Below, one piece after another: positions 54,633-64,000 of a DNA stretch of 64,000 bases. Source of the stretch: Protula sp. h YS-2021 (taxonomy: Eukaryota; Annelida; Polychaeta; Sabellida; Serpulidae); NCBI GenBank assembly GCA_949752745.1, contig OX457028.1:22940218-23004217 (forward strand), given 5' to 3'. Every line of letters begins with the position of its first letter. Position 1 is the first letter of the stretch. The notes below the pieces were generated by a model. It ran no database searches. It had not been told where the DNA came from and saw only the letters and a program-made list of their open reading frames with translations. Made by a program: the position numbers and the translations under genes.

Positions 54633-55218
54633 TGTTAAGACGGATTAAATACCATGTGCTAATTACTATGTTAGCAATCTCAGCCGATTTGCTGTCAACA
54701 AGCAATTACTCGCAGTTCTTAAGTTATTATTACGTCGATTGGTCAGCTTTTGGTCAGGTCACGTGTGAGGGGGTTAAATAGATAGGCAGGCAAGTCGAAA
54801 GGACACACAGAGACAGAGAGAGAGAGTCGGTCAGAGACATAGCTTTTCGACACCCCCGACTCCCAGTCACAGAAGGAAATTAGTTAATTAATTAAAGACA
54901 CAAGTTTAAGGATATATCACTATTAGGAAATAGATAATAAAGTTCTGGTATTGAACGTGCTTCTGGATTCGAACAAGGGATCAATTTTGGAATAAAGGCT
55001 TCGTGTTGCGCAACGAAAGAAACGATTAAAGGTTGGTTACTAAATTGTAATTGTTATATTAATTAATTGTTAATAAGTTGTATTAAACAAATATAATGTT
55101 TATACCTAAAGAACTCTGATTTCATTCGCAACTGATTCTGGTACCCCATTCCAAACACTTTTAATTAAAACACGTCGTGACCGATTTCACCCCAAATTCG
55201 AAAGTACGGACCACGACA
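54633..55218 (+). repeat. Probable 5' LTR of gypsy element
   Basis: A plausible end is ...CCACGACA (55218), followed by ATTGGTGGAGATTAGCGG, a primer-binding-type context common in Ty3/gypsy elements. The left border (TGTTAAGACGG at 54633) is a guess from the TG start. A TTAAATAGATAGG TATA-like box and an AGAGAGAG run near 54775-54830 fit a transcription start region. No second LTR is available for confirmation. Confidence 0.4.
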
Positions 55219-55817
55219 ATTGGTGGAGATTAGCGGTTTGTGAGAAATCAAGGTTCTGTTTTCAGTTACAATATAATAGCATGTATTATAACCTTAAGAA
55301 TATTTGAACCATTTTATAACTAAATATTTACTGAAAAACATATTTTTGGCCAGGAAGCGCCGTGGTACGTATAATACAATCTAATAGCACATCCCATAAA
55401 TTTAGCTGTAAGAAACATAACAATATAATACAAATATGTAATAAATAATCAACTTTGGTTTGAGAGCCGTCCAGATTATTGAAGTATTGTAACATAGTTC
55501 AAGAAACTGGAGGGCAGTCATAATATACTCATAATACACTAAAATCATATAACCAATCAAAAAATAAATGAATAAAAACATCAATAAATAAAAAACATCA
55601 ATATAACGAGAAATACGTACAAACAGAAACCAAAATTGTTTTACATCAAATTTTATCAATATTTTCAAATATACTCTAAATAAATATAATATCACTTGCA
55701 GAAGCAAGTACATATATATACATTTAAAAAAAATGTAGTAGAAAAAGACCACTTCCAACTCAACTGTAAACTAGCAAAAATTACAAAATTCACTCTTACG
55801 CTCTCCGAAGTCGAAAA
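55219..55817 (+). other. Leader between LTR and gag
   Basis: About 600 bp of AT-rich sequence with no conserved protein. A minus-strand chance open frame (55402-55758) is AT-rich and hydrophobic, and is rejected. Confidence 0.4.
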
Positions 55818-57344
55818 ATGGCAACAAAAGGTCAGCGAACCATGGACCGAGACCAACAAGATGCTATTGCAATGGCAGCCCAACTACAAAAAAGGGCGCA
55901 GAACACCTCTTCCGAGAACCAACCACAGTCCCCCGATCCTCAAACATCACAATCCTCGGATCAGGACCAGGCCCAAACACACCATGGCCAGAAGGAAACT
56001 CGATCAGCAACCAATCAACCAGCTTCCGTACTACCTCAGCCACAGGCTCCTCCGCTCTCACTGACCGAACAAGGACAAGCCTGGGCTCAAGACTTTTTCC
56101 AGCAAATGATGACAGCATCTTCAAACAAAATCGTAGAAAAAGAACAAGAACAGGCACAACAAATGCAGAACATGGGGAGGCAACTTCAATCCTTTCAGAA
56201 TGAGATTAAATCTCTTCGTGCACAGTTGCGCGCCTCCCAAACCCCGAAGGCTCACATTCAGGACACCTCCTCCCAACAAGTCGAATCAGTATCATTGGAA
56301 TCGACCTCTTCTGATGTGAACCCCCAAGATCGTCTGGAAACGCCCCTCTATTCGGACGAATACATTTCATCACCACTTCCGGGGCAAGAAGCACAAACTC
56401 TAAGTGCTGCTCGGCACCGGGATACGGAGTCTGCAAGGACGCAACAGCCGATCGATGGGATACTCGATAGCGCTAGTGCTTACAGCAGGACAACAAGACT
56501 CTCCTCGCAAACAGCAGAGACCACTGTTCCCACACCACCCATTCCCCCAATAGTAGGAGGAAAAGAGAAAATTCCTGTTCCAGACCCAGGAATTTTCAGT
56601 GGCCGCACAGGAGAAGATGCCAACCGGTGCTTCCGCGCTATGGACCGTTACCTTAGCTGCAAGCGAATATCAAACGAAGTAGGAGCATCATCCAGTTTCG
56701 CATCGCGACTGGACAAAAACGCTCTGATGTGGTTTGACAGACTGCCACAGCACATCCAAACGTCATACGTCAAGCTAAGACACGAATTTTACCAAACCTA
56801 AGTCGCCAGCGCCGAGCTTGAAGCGGACTTTTCTCAGCTCACCAAGATGAGGCTAAAAATTAGTCAAGATTGGGACGACCTAGTCCTGAAACACGGTCAG
56901 ATATGTGACCGGCTCCAAATATTCCTGCCTCATGTACGAATTTCGACATTCAAAGGGATTCTTCCGGCAAGTATAAGCGGTTTTGTGAAAGGCAATACTT
57001 ACCACAGTGTGGAGCAATGCGCCAACTCCGCCCGCCACTTCTACGAAAACGAATGCCAAAAACTGCGCATTAATGCGATAGAAGAAAAGCACACTCATGC
57101 TCCACAGCGTCGCGACACATCCTGGAGAAACTCTCGGGGTGCATACCGGGGCCGAGGAAACGGAAATTTCCGCGGGCGCGGGGCATATCGCGCACCCTTC
57201 CAACGGTGAACACATCGTCCAAACAGGGAGCCCTGCTTATGCTGCAACTCTCTGGCGCACACTATCAACAGGCAGAAATCGAATACAACGGAGACAGTCA
57301 CCGCCCAAACAACTCAGTCTTTAAACCCTCATCACCTCCGGTAG
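55818..57344 (+). pseudogene. Gypsy Gag polyprotein, two in-frame stops
   Basis: ATG at 55818 opens 327 codons rich in Gln, Ser and Thr (N-terminal linker), then a coiled-coil-like KEQEQAQQMQNMGRQLQSF, then the capsid-type segment (KIPVPDPGIFSGRTGEDANR, MDRYLSCKRIS, RLDKNALMWFDRLP). TAA at 56799 interrupts it; the same frame continues with LEADFSQLTKMRLKI, VKGNTYHSVEQCANSARHFYEN and an RGR-rich basic stretch (GAYRGRGNGNFRGRGAYR), then TGA at 57207. A degenerate zinc knuckle PCLCCNSLAHTI follows in frame. Gag would form particles and bind RNA. Confidence 0.7.
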
Positions 57345-57411
57345 ATGGGGACCACGGAGGTAGAACGCAGAGACATATTCCCCAAAGAGACCAAAGAGAC
57401 CTAAGATAGAG

Positions 57412-58594
57412 ACCATCCAGAAGGAGAGAAACTAAATCTGCCGATCAAAAGCAATCATTTAAGGCAGAGAATAGACCAAAAGTTTCACAAGAGGAGCCAC
57501 GGGTGTGCCCAATAGTTCCTTTATCAGACAGCACTCATATAAGGGTCAATTTTCCGCGACACCTTGAGAACTTCAGCGCACTAGTTGACACCGGCGCAAA
57601 TTGTTCATGCATATCAATCGCTGCCTTCAAAAAGGTTCCGTCTATCGCAAAATCACCATTGCGACCAGCAGACTTTCCGTCCGCGAAAACAGCGGGAGGG
57701 GCGGATATGCTGATTGAAGGACAAACTACAGTGCAGTGCGTCATAGGAAAGAGCCTGTACCATGTAAAATTTTATGTCGTTGATAATTTGATATCAGACA
57801 TAGTGCTGGGACAGAATTTCATCAAGGAAAACCAGGCTTTGATCGACATCGCCAGAGGACAATTAAGACTCCGTCAGTCCTACAACGTCAGAGCTCAGTC
57901 GAGGAGTAAGGTACAAGGCGATGGTCAAGAGCACATATATGGGATAATCGCTGGGATAACTCCTCATCCAAACCTGAAATCCAAAGGCCTTTATTTAGCA
58001 AACTCTCTTTCGACAACCAAGGATGGTAAGGTCTTGATCAGGTTGATGAATGTAAACAAATTGCCAGTTTTCATCCCGAAAAACATGGCTATTGCAGTCT
58101 TCAACCCAATCAACACGCAAGACGAACTGGTTCCTTTTGACAAAGTGAAAAACCCAGAGACACCGTTGGTAAACAATATCAACGTCAACAGCAGTGAGAA
58201 TAGCAACAAATTTCTGGAAGCGAGGGAAAAGATGAAACAGAAGATACAATGGGGCGACTGTGAGTTAACGGAGGAGCAAAAAGACCAACTTTTGGATGTC
58301 CTGACAAAGAATGCTGAAGCCTTCTCGCTGGACGGCGAGTTAGGAAAGTGTGACTTAATGACACACAAAATAGACATCCAGCCTAATTCAAGGCCAGTAT
58401 ACAAGAAACCGTATCGCTACAGTCCAAGGGCGACTGATCACGCAAAAAAGCACATTCAGACTCTTCTCGAGCAAGACGTCATTGAAACTTGTATTTCTCC
58501 TTGGAGTTCCCCTTTGGTTATTGTCAACAAACCAAGGAAATCTCCAAATGATCCAATACAAACCAGAATGTGTGTTGACTTCAGAGCAGTCAAT
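57412..58594 (+). pseudogene. Gypsy pol: protease and start of RT
   Basis: In the -1 frame relative to gag, open from about 57412. Protease is marked by ALVDTGANCSCISIAAF. Then an I-V-L-G-Q-N-F-I-K-E-N strand follows, then a linker, then RT fingers S-R-P-V-Y-K-K-P-Y-R-Y-S-P-R, V-I-E-T-C-I-S-P-W-S-S-P-L-V-I-V and R-M-C-V-D-F-R-A-V-N. The frame crosses into the first repeat unit and stops at 58837. The -1 arrangement resembles frameshifted gag-pol genes. This segment is the unduplicated 5' part of pol. Confidence 0.85.
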
Positions 58595-59794
58595 GAGGTG
58601 ACTATTCCTGACCGAACATGCCTTCCACGCCTTGATAGCACCATTGATCGGTTAGGTACAGCCGCGCCAAAGTTCTTTTCTACCATGGACTTGATTCAAG
58701 GATTTTTCCAACAGGTCATAGATGAAGACTCAAAACCAGTGACGGCTTTCACCTTCGAAGTATTGCTTCAAACGGCTGCCAATGGGTCTCAAGAATTCAC
58801 CAGCGTCATACACGCGTCTCATGGAATTGATCCTTAGGGGAATTCAATACGAAATCTGTCTCTGTTACATTGACGACATCATCATCTACTCACGAACTTT
58901 CGAAGAACACCTGACACATATCGACCAGGTCTTCAAGCGTCTTATCAAAGCCAATCTGAAGGTCAAAATTGAGAAGTGCTGCTTTGTCAAGAAAGAAATA
59001 AAGTTTCTCGGAAACCGTCTTTCCGCCGCAGGATGGACGCCCGACCCGGAGAAAACTAGAGTCATCAGCGAATATAAAGCACCAAAGAACCAAAAGGAAC
59101 TAAGGCGTTGGTTAGGTATGGTCGGGTTTTACAGGAAATTCGTCTCACATTATGCCGTCCTTGCCGCTCCACTCTACAAACTTCTTAAGAAATCAGTGGC
59201 ATACCACTGGAGTGATGAATGCGAAAAAGGATTCCAAGGTTTAAAGAATGCTCTTCTACAGTCACAAATCCAGACTTCAACAAGCCATTTGCCGTGTATA
59301 CCGACGCCTCATATGACGGACTGGCAGCTATGCTGACACAAAAACAAACGCATAATGGCGAGGAAATCGAACGCATTTTGTGGTACAGCGACCGCTCTCT
59401 AAGCAAGCACGAGAAAAACTACACGGTAACCGATTTGGAACTGACCGCGGTCTACTACGCAGCAAAACAGTTCCTTGAGTACCGTCCTGGATCGAAAATG
59501 GGACACGCAGACTGCATCAGTAGATTTCCGAATCTAAGTCTGCCTCCGGAATACGAAGAACCCTCACATCCGGATTTCGAGAATCCTCCTTTGATAGAAG
59601 TGCCTGACATGGAACCACTTCGCGTGCTCGTGATCAACTCCAAGGCTAATGGCAGTACGTCAAAAATATCCGCAACTAGGATTCGAGAAGAAAAGAACAA
59701 ATTCAGTATGGATGAGGAAAAGCTTACCGAAATTCAGGCCATGCAGCAACGGGATCCTGAATGCAAAGAAAGGCTAGATCTGCTATCAGGAAAA
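58595..59794 (+). repeat. 1200-bp pol tandem unit 1
   Basis: The first unit begins at the GAGGTGACTATTCC phrase. It encodes RT core (KFFSTMDLIQGFF), then, after a frameshift near 58790, CYIDDIIIYSRTF with the catalytic YIDD, the thumb (RRWLGMVGFYRKFVSHYAV), then after another shift a shortened RNase H (PFAVYTDASYDGLAAMLTQ) with a YRPGSKMGHADCISRFP end. The middle of RNase H is missing. The unit ends with a pre-integrase linker (LLSGKE) whose next bases are again GAGGTGACT. Confidence 0.95.
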
Positions 59795-60994
59795 GAGGTG
59801 ACTATTCCTGACCGAACATGCCTTCCACGCCTTGATAGCACCATTGATCGGTTAGGTACAGCCGCGCCAAAGTTCTTTTCTACCATGGACTTGATTCAAG
59901 GATTTTTCCAACAGGTCATAGATGAAGACTCAAAACCAGTGACGGCTTTCACCTTCGAAGTATTGCTTCAAACGGCTGCCAATGGGTCTCAAGAATTCAC
60001 CAGCGTCATACACGCGTCTCATGGAATTGATCCTTAGGGGAATTCAATACGAAATCTGTCTCTGTTACATTGACGACATCATCATCTACTCACGAACTTT
60101 CGAAGAACACCTGACACATATCGACCAGGTCTTACAGCATCTTATCAAAGCCAATCTGAAGGTCAAAATTGAGAAGTGCTGCTTTGTCAAGAAAGAAATA
60201 AAGTTTCTCGGAAACCGTCTTTCCGCCGCAGGATGGACGCCCGACCCGGAGAAAACTAGAGTCATCAGCGAATATAAAGCACCAAAGAACCAAAAGGAAC
60301 TAAGGCGTTGGTTAGGTATGGTCGGGTTTTACAGGAAATTCGTCTCACATTATGCCGTTCTTGCCGCTCCACTCTACAAACTTCTTAAGAAATCAGTGGC
60401 ATACCACTGGAGTGATGAATGCGAAAAAGGATTCCAAGGTTTAAAGAATGCTCTTCTACAGTCACAAATCCAGACTTCAACAAGCCATTTGCCGTGTATA
60501 CCGACGCCTCATATGACGGACTGGCAGCTATGCTGACACAAAAACAAACGCATAATGGCGAGGAAATCGAACGCATTTTGTGGTACAGCGACCGCTCTCT
60601 AAGCAAGCACGAGAAAAACTACACGGTAACCGATTTGGAACTGACCGCGGTCTACTACGCAGCAAAACAGTTCCTTGAGTACCGTCCTGGATCGAAAATG
60701 GGACACGCAGACTGCATCAGTAGATTTCCGAATCTAAGTCTGCCTCCGGAATACGAAGAACCCTCACATCCGGATTTCGAGAATCCTCCTTTGATAGAAG
60801 TGCCTGACATGGAACCACTTCGCGTGCTCGTGATCAACTCCAAGGCTAATGGCAGTACGTCAAAAATATCCGCAACTAGGATTCGAGAAGAAAAGAACAA
60901 ATTCAGTATGGATGAGGAAAAGCTTACCGAAATTCAGGCCATGCAGCAACGGGATCCTGAATGCAAAGAAAGGCTAGATCTGCTATCAGGAAAA
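59795..60994 (+). repeat. 1200-bp pol tandem unit 2
   Basis: Near-identical to unit 1 with the same frameshifts and RNase H deletion. Unit-specific differences include ACAGCAT at 60133-60139 (CAAGCGT in unit 1) and GCCGTTC near 60355. Because 1200 is a multiple of 3, the RNase H/linker frame runs directly into the next RT copy. Confidence 0.95.
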
Positions 60995-62194
60995 GAGGTG
61001 ACTATTCCTGACCGAACATGCCTTCCACGCCTTGATAGCACCATTGATCGGTTAGGTACAGCCGCGCCAAAGTTCTTTTCTACCATGGACTTGATTCAAG
61101 GATTTTTCTAACAGGTCATAGATGAAGACTCAAAACCAGTGACGGCTTTCACCTTCGAAGTATTGCTTCAAACGGCTGCCAATGGGTCTCAAGAATTCAC
61201 CAGCGTCATACACGCGTCTCATGGAATTGATCCTTAGGGGAAATCAATACGAAATCTGTCTCTGTTACATTGACGACATCATCATCTACTCACGAACTTT
61301 CGAAGAACACCTGACACATATCGACCAGGTCTTACAGCGTCTTATCAAAGCCAATCTGAAGGTCAAAATTGAGAAGTGCTGCTTTGTCAAGAAAGAAATA
61401 AAGTTTCTCGGAAACCGTCTTTCCGCCGCAGGATGGACGCCCGACCCGGAGAAAACTAGAGTCATCAGCGAATATAAAGCACCAAAGAACCAAAAGGAAC
61501 TAAGGCGTTGGTTAGGTATGGTCGGGTTTTACAGGAAATTCGTCTCACATTATGCCGTCCTTGCCGCTCCACTCTACAAACTTCTTAAGAAATCAGTGGC
61601 ATACCACTGGAGTGATGAATGCGAAAAAGGATTCCAAGGTTTAAAGAATGCTCTTCTACAGTCACAAATCCAGACTTCAACAAGCCATTTGCCGTGTATA
61701 CCGACGCCTCATATGACGGACTGGCAGCTATGCTGACACAAAAACAAACGCATAATGGCGAGGAAATCGAACGCATTTTGTGGTACAGCGACCGCTCTCT
61801 AAGCAAGCACGAGAAAAACTACACGGTAACCGATTTGGAACTGACCGCGGTCTACTACGCAGCAAAACAGTTCCTTGAGTACCGTCCTGGATCGAAAATG
61901 GGACACGCAGACTGCATCAGTAGATTTCCGAATCTAAGTCTGCCTCCGGAATACGAAGAACCCTCACATCCGGATTTCGAGAATCCTCCTTTGATAGAAG
62001 TGCCTGACATGGAACCACTTCGCGTGCTCGTGATCAACTCCAAGGCTAATGGCAGTACGTCAAAAATATCCACAACTAGGATTCGAGAAGAAAAGAACAA
62101 ATTCAGTATGGATGAGGAAAAGCTTACCGAAATTCAGGCCATGCAGCAACGGGATCCTGAATGCAAAGAAAGGCTAGATCTGCTATCAGGAAAA
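60995..62194 (+). repeat. 1200-bp pol tandem unit 3
   Basis: Differs from unit 1 by a C-to-T change at about 61110 that creates TAA after GFF, GGAAATCAATAC at 61239 (T-to-A), ACAGCGT near 61333, and TCCACAACT near 62069. Has the same internal frameshifts. Confidence 0.95.
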
Positions 62195-63394
62195 GAGGTG
62201 ACTATTCCTGACCGAACATGCCTTCCACGCCTTGATAGCACCATTGATCGGTTAGGTACAGCCGCGCCAAAGTTCTTTTCTACCATGGACTTGATTCAAG
62301 GATTTTTCCAACAGGTCATAGATGAAGACTCAAAACCAGTGACGGCTTTCACCTTCGAAGTATTGCTTCAAACGGCTGCCAATGGGTCTCAAGAATTCAC
62401 CAGCGTCATACACGCGTCTCATGGAATTGATCCTTAGGGGAATTCAATACGAAATCTGTCTCTGTTACATTGACGACATCATCATATACTCACGAACTTT
62501 CGAAGAACACCTGACACATATCGACCAGGTCTTACAGCGTCTTATCAAAGCCAATCTGAAGGTCAAAATTGAGAAGTGCTGCTTTGTCAAGAAAGAAATA
62601 AAGTTTCTCGGAAACCGTCTTTCCGCCGCAGGATGGACGCCCGACCCGGAGAAAACTAGAGTCATCAGCGAATATAAAGCACCAAAGAACCAAAAGGAAC
62701 TAAGGCGTTGGTTAGGTATGGTCGGGTTTTACAGGAAATTCGTCTCACATTATGCCGTTCTTGCCGCTCCACTCTACAAACTTCTTAAGAAATCAGTGGC
62801 ATACCACTGGAGTGATGAATGCGAAAAAGGATTCCAAGGTTTAAAGAATGCTCTTCTACAGTCACAAATCCAGACTTCAACAAGCCATTTGCCGTGTATA
62901 CCGACGCCTCATATGACGGACTGGCAGCTATGCTGACACAAAAACAAACGCATAATGGCGAGGAAATCGAACGCATTTTGTGGTACAGCGACCGCTCTCT
63001 AAGCAAGCACGAGAAAAACTACACGGTAACCGATTTGGAACTGACCGCGGTCTACTACGCAGCAAAACAGTTCCTTGAGTACCGTCCTGGATCGAAAATG
63101 GGACACGCAGACTGCATCAGTAGATTTCCGAATCTAAGTCTGCCTCCGGAATACGAAGAACCCTCACATCCGGATTTCGAGAATCCTCCTTTGATAGAAG
63201 TGCCTGACATGGAACCACTTCGCGTGCTCGTGATCAACTCCAAGGCTAATGGCAGTACGTCAAAAATATCCGCAACTAGGATTCGAGAAGAAAAGAACAA
63301 ATTCAGTATGGATGAGGAAAAGCTTACCGAAATTCAGGCCATGCAGCAACGGGATCCTGAATGCAAAGAAAGGCTAGATCTGCTATCAGGAAAA
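62195..63394 (+). repeat. 1200-bp pol tandem unit 4
   Basis: Shares the GCCGTTC variant with unit 2 and lacks the TAA of units 3 and 5. Private change CATATACT near 62483. Otherwise identical. Confidence 0.95.
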
Positions 63395-64000
63395 GAGGTG
63401 ACTATTCCTGACCGAACATGCCTTCCACGCCTTGATAGCACCATTGATCGGTTAGGTACAGCCGCGCCAAAGTTCTTTTCTACCATGGACTTGATTCAAG
63501 GATTTTTCTAACAGGTCATAGATGAAGACTCAAAACCAGTGACGGCTTTCACCTTCGAAGTATTGCTTCAAACGGCTGCCAATGGGTCTCAAGAATTCAC
63601 CAGCGTCATACACGCGTCTCATGGAATTGATCCTTAGGGGAATTCAATACGAAATCTGTCTCTGTTACATTGACGACATCATCATCTACTCACGAACTTT
63701 CGAAGAACACCTGACACATATCGACCAGGTCTTCAAGCGTCTTATCAAAGCCAATCTGAAGGTCAAAATTGAGAAGTGCTGCTTTGTCAAGAAAGAAATA
63801 AAGTTTCTCGGAAACCGTCTTTCCGCCGCAGGATGGACGCCCGACCCGGAGAAAACTAGAGTCATCAGCGAATATAAAGCACCAAAGAACCAAAAGGAAC
63901 TAAGGCGTTGGTTAGGTATGGTCGGGTTTTACAGGAAATTCGTCTCACATTATGCCGTCCTTGCCGCTCCACTCTACAAACTTCTTAAGAAATCAGTGGC
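63395..64000 (+). repeat. 1200-bp pol tandem unit 5, cut by window end
   Basis: Shares the TAA (about 63510) with unit 3 and the TTCAAGCGT variant with unit 1. It is cut at base 606 of the unit by the window border, so the array size is unknown. Confidence 0.95.

Larger units (their letters stand above)
54590..64000 (+). mobile_element. Ty3/gypsy LTR retrotransposon, runs off window
   Basis: Gag and pol (protease, RT, partial RNase H) of a Ty3/gypsy element are in order on the plus strand. A probable 5' LTR precedes them. Integrase, 3' LTR and any downstream parts are not in the window, because pol turns into a tandem 1200-bp array from about 58595. Multiple stops and shifts make it non-autonomous. 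Element start is uncertain as LTR borders could not be checked against a 3' LTR. Confidence 0.8.

Noticed and set aside
55402..55758. 118-codon minus-strand hydrophobic frame
   Set aside because: AT-rich Phe/Tyr/Ile/Leu composition without motifs, in the gypsy leader; chance.
58595..64000. CRISPR-like or satellite-only reading of the 1200-bp array
   Set aside because: Units are pol-derived, long and contiguous, with no spacers; it is a coding-derived tandem array.

Overview
This is eukaryotic, metazoan DNA and most likely from a marine invertebrate. It is AT-rich, has spliced exons with GT/AG borders, many microsatellites, and several classes of animal transposable element. Nothing here fixes the species. 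There is no bacterial operon, rRNA or CRISPR array, and I saw no tRNA.

Host genes are sparse and all lie on the minus strand. They are two tandem copies of a MACPF (perforin-like) gene, each visible as two exons (copy 1: 25568-25836 and 21904-22609; copy 2: 35670-35938 and 32603-33314), and two homologous Cys/Trp-rich exons of unknown family (12636-12869 and 5597-5841). A decayed, unrecognised coding stretch lies on the plus strand at 13.4-15.6 kb.

Mobile elements fill much of the rest. They are a decayed tyrosine-recombinase (DIRS/Ngaro-type) retrotransposon on the minus strand (about 7.15-10.2 kb), an L2/CR1-like LINE fragment (18.77-20.93 kb), a dead Tc1-like transposase (27.4-28.4 kb), a TA-flanked 843-bp Tc1 derivative (29050-29892), two dispersed repeat families, and a Ty3/gypsy element from about 54.6 kb to the window end. 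The gypsy pol gene has been amplified into an exact 1200-bp tandem array.

The centrepiece is a complete 16.5-kb Polinton/Maverick (adintovirus-like) element at 35986-52513, with 464-465-bp terminal inverted repeats and a 6-bp TTAAAA target duplication. Plus-strand genes (36.4-46.2 kb) are an acidic repeat protein with two CARD-like domains, a helical orphan, a PC4-like protein with a Cys-rich tail, a spliced orphan, a NADAR-domain protein, a Cys-rich orphan, integrase, packaging ATPase, PX, PY, minor capsid, pVI/pX-like basic protein, major capsid and maturation protease. Minus-strand genes (46.5-52.1 kb) are four small proteins with PC4-like features, a protein-primed DNA polymerase B with an N-terminal zinc-finger region, and a short ORF starting inside the right TIR. 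Several virion and replication genes carry stops or frameshifts, so this copy looks dead as a virus, while integrase, PX and several accessory ORFs are open.

The most notable observations are the accessory cargo of the Polinton (CARD-like, NADAR, a cluster of PC4-like proteins, one spliced gene), a promoter module reused in both TIRs and three times upstream of polB, insertion of the element about 47 bp from a MACPF splice acceptor, and the gypsy array with an alternating-unit pattern.
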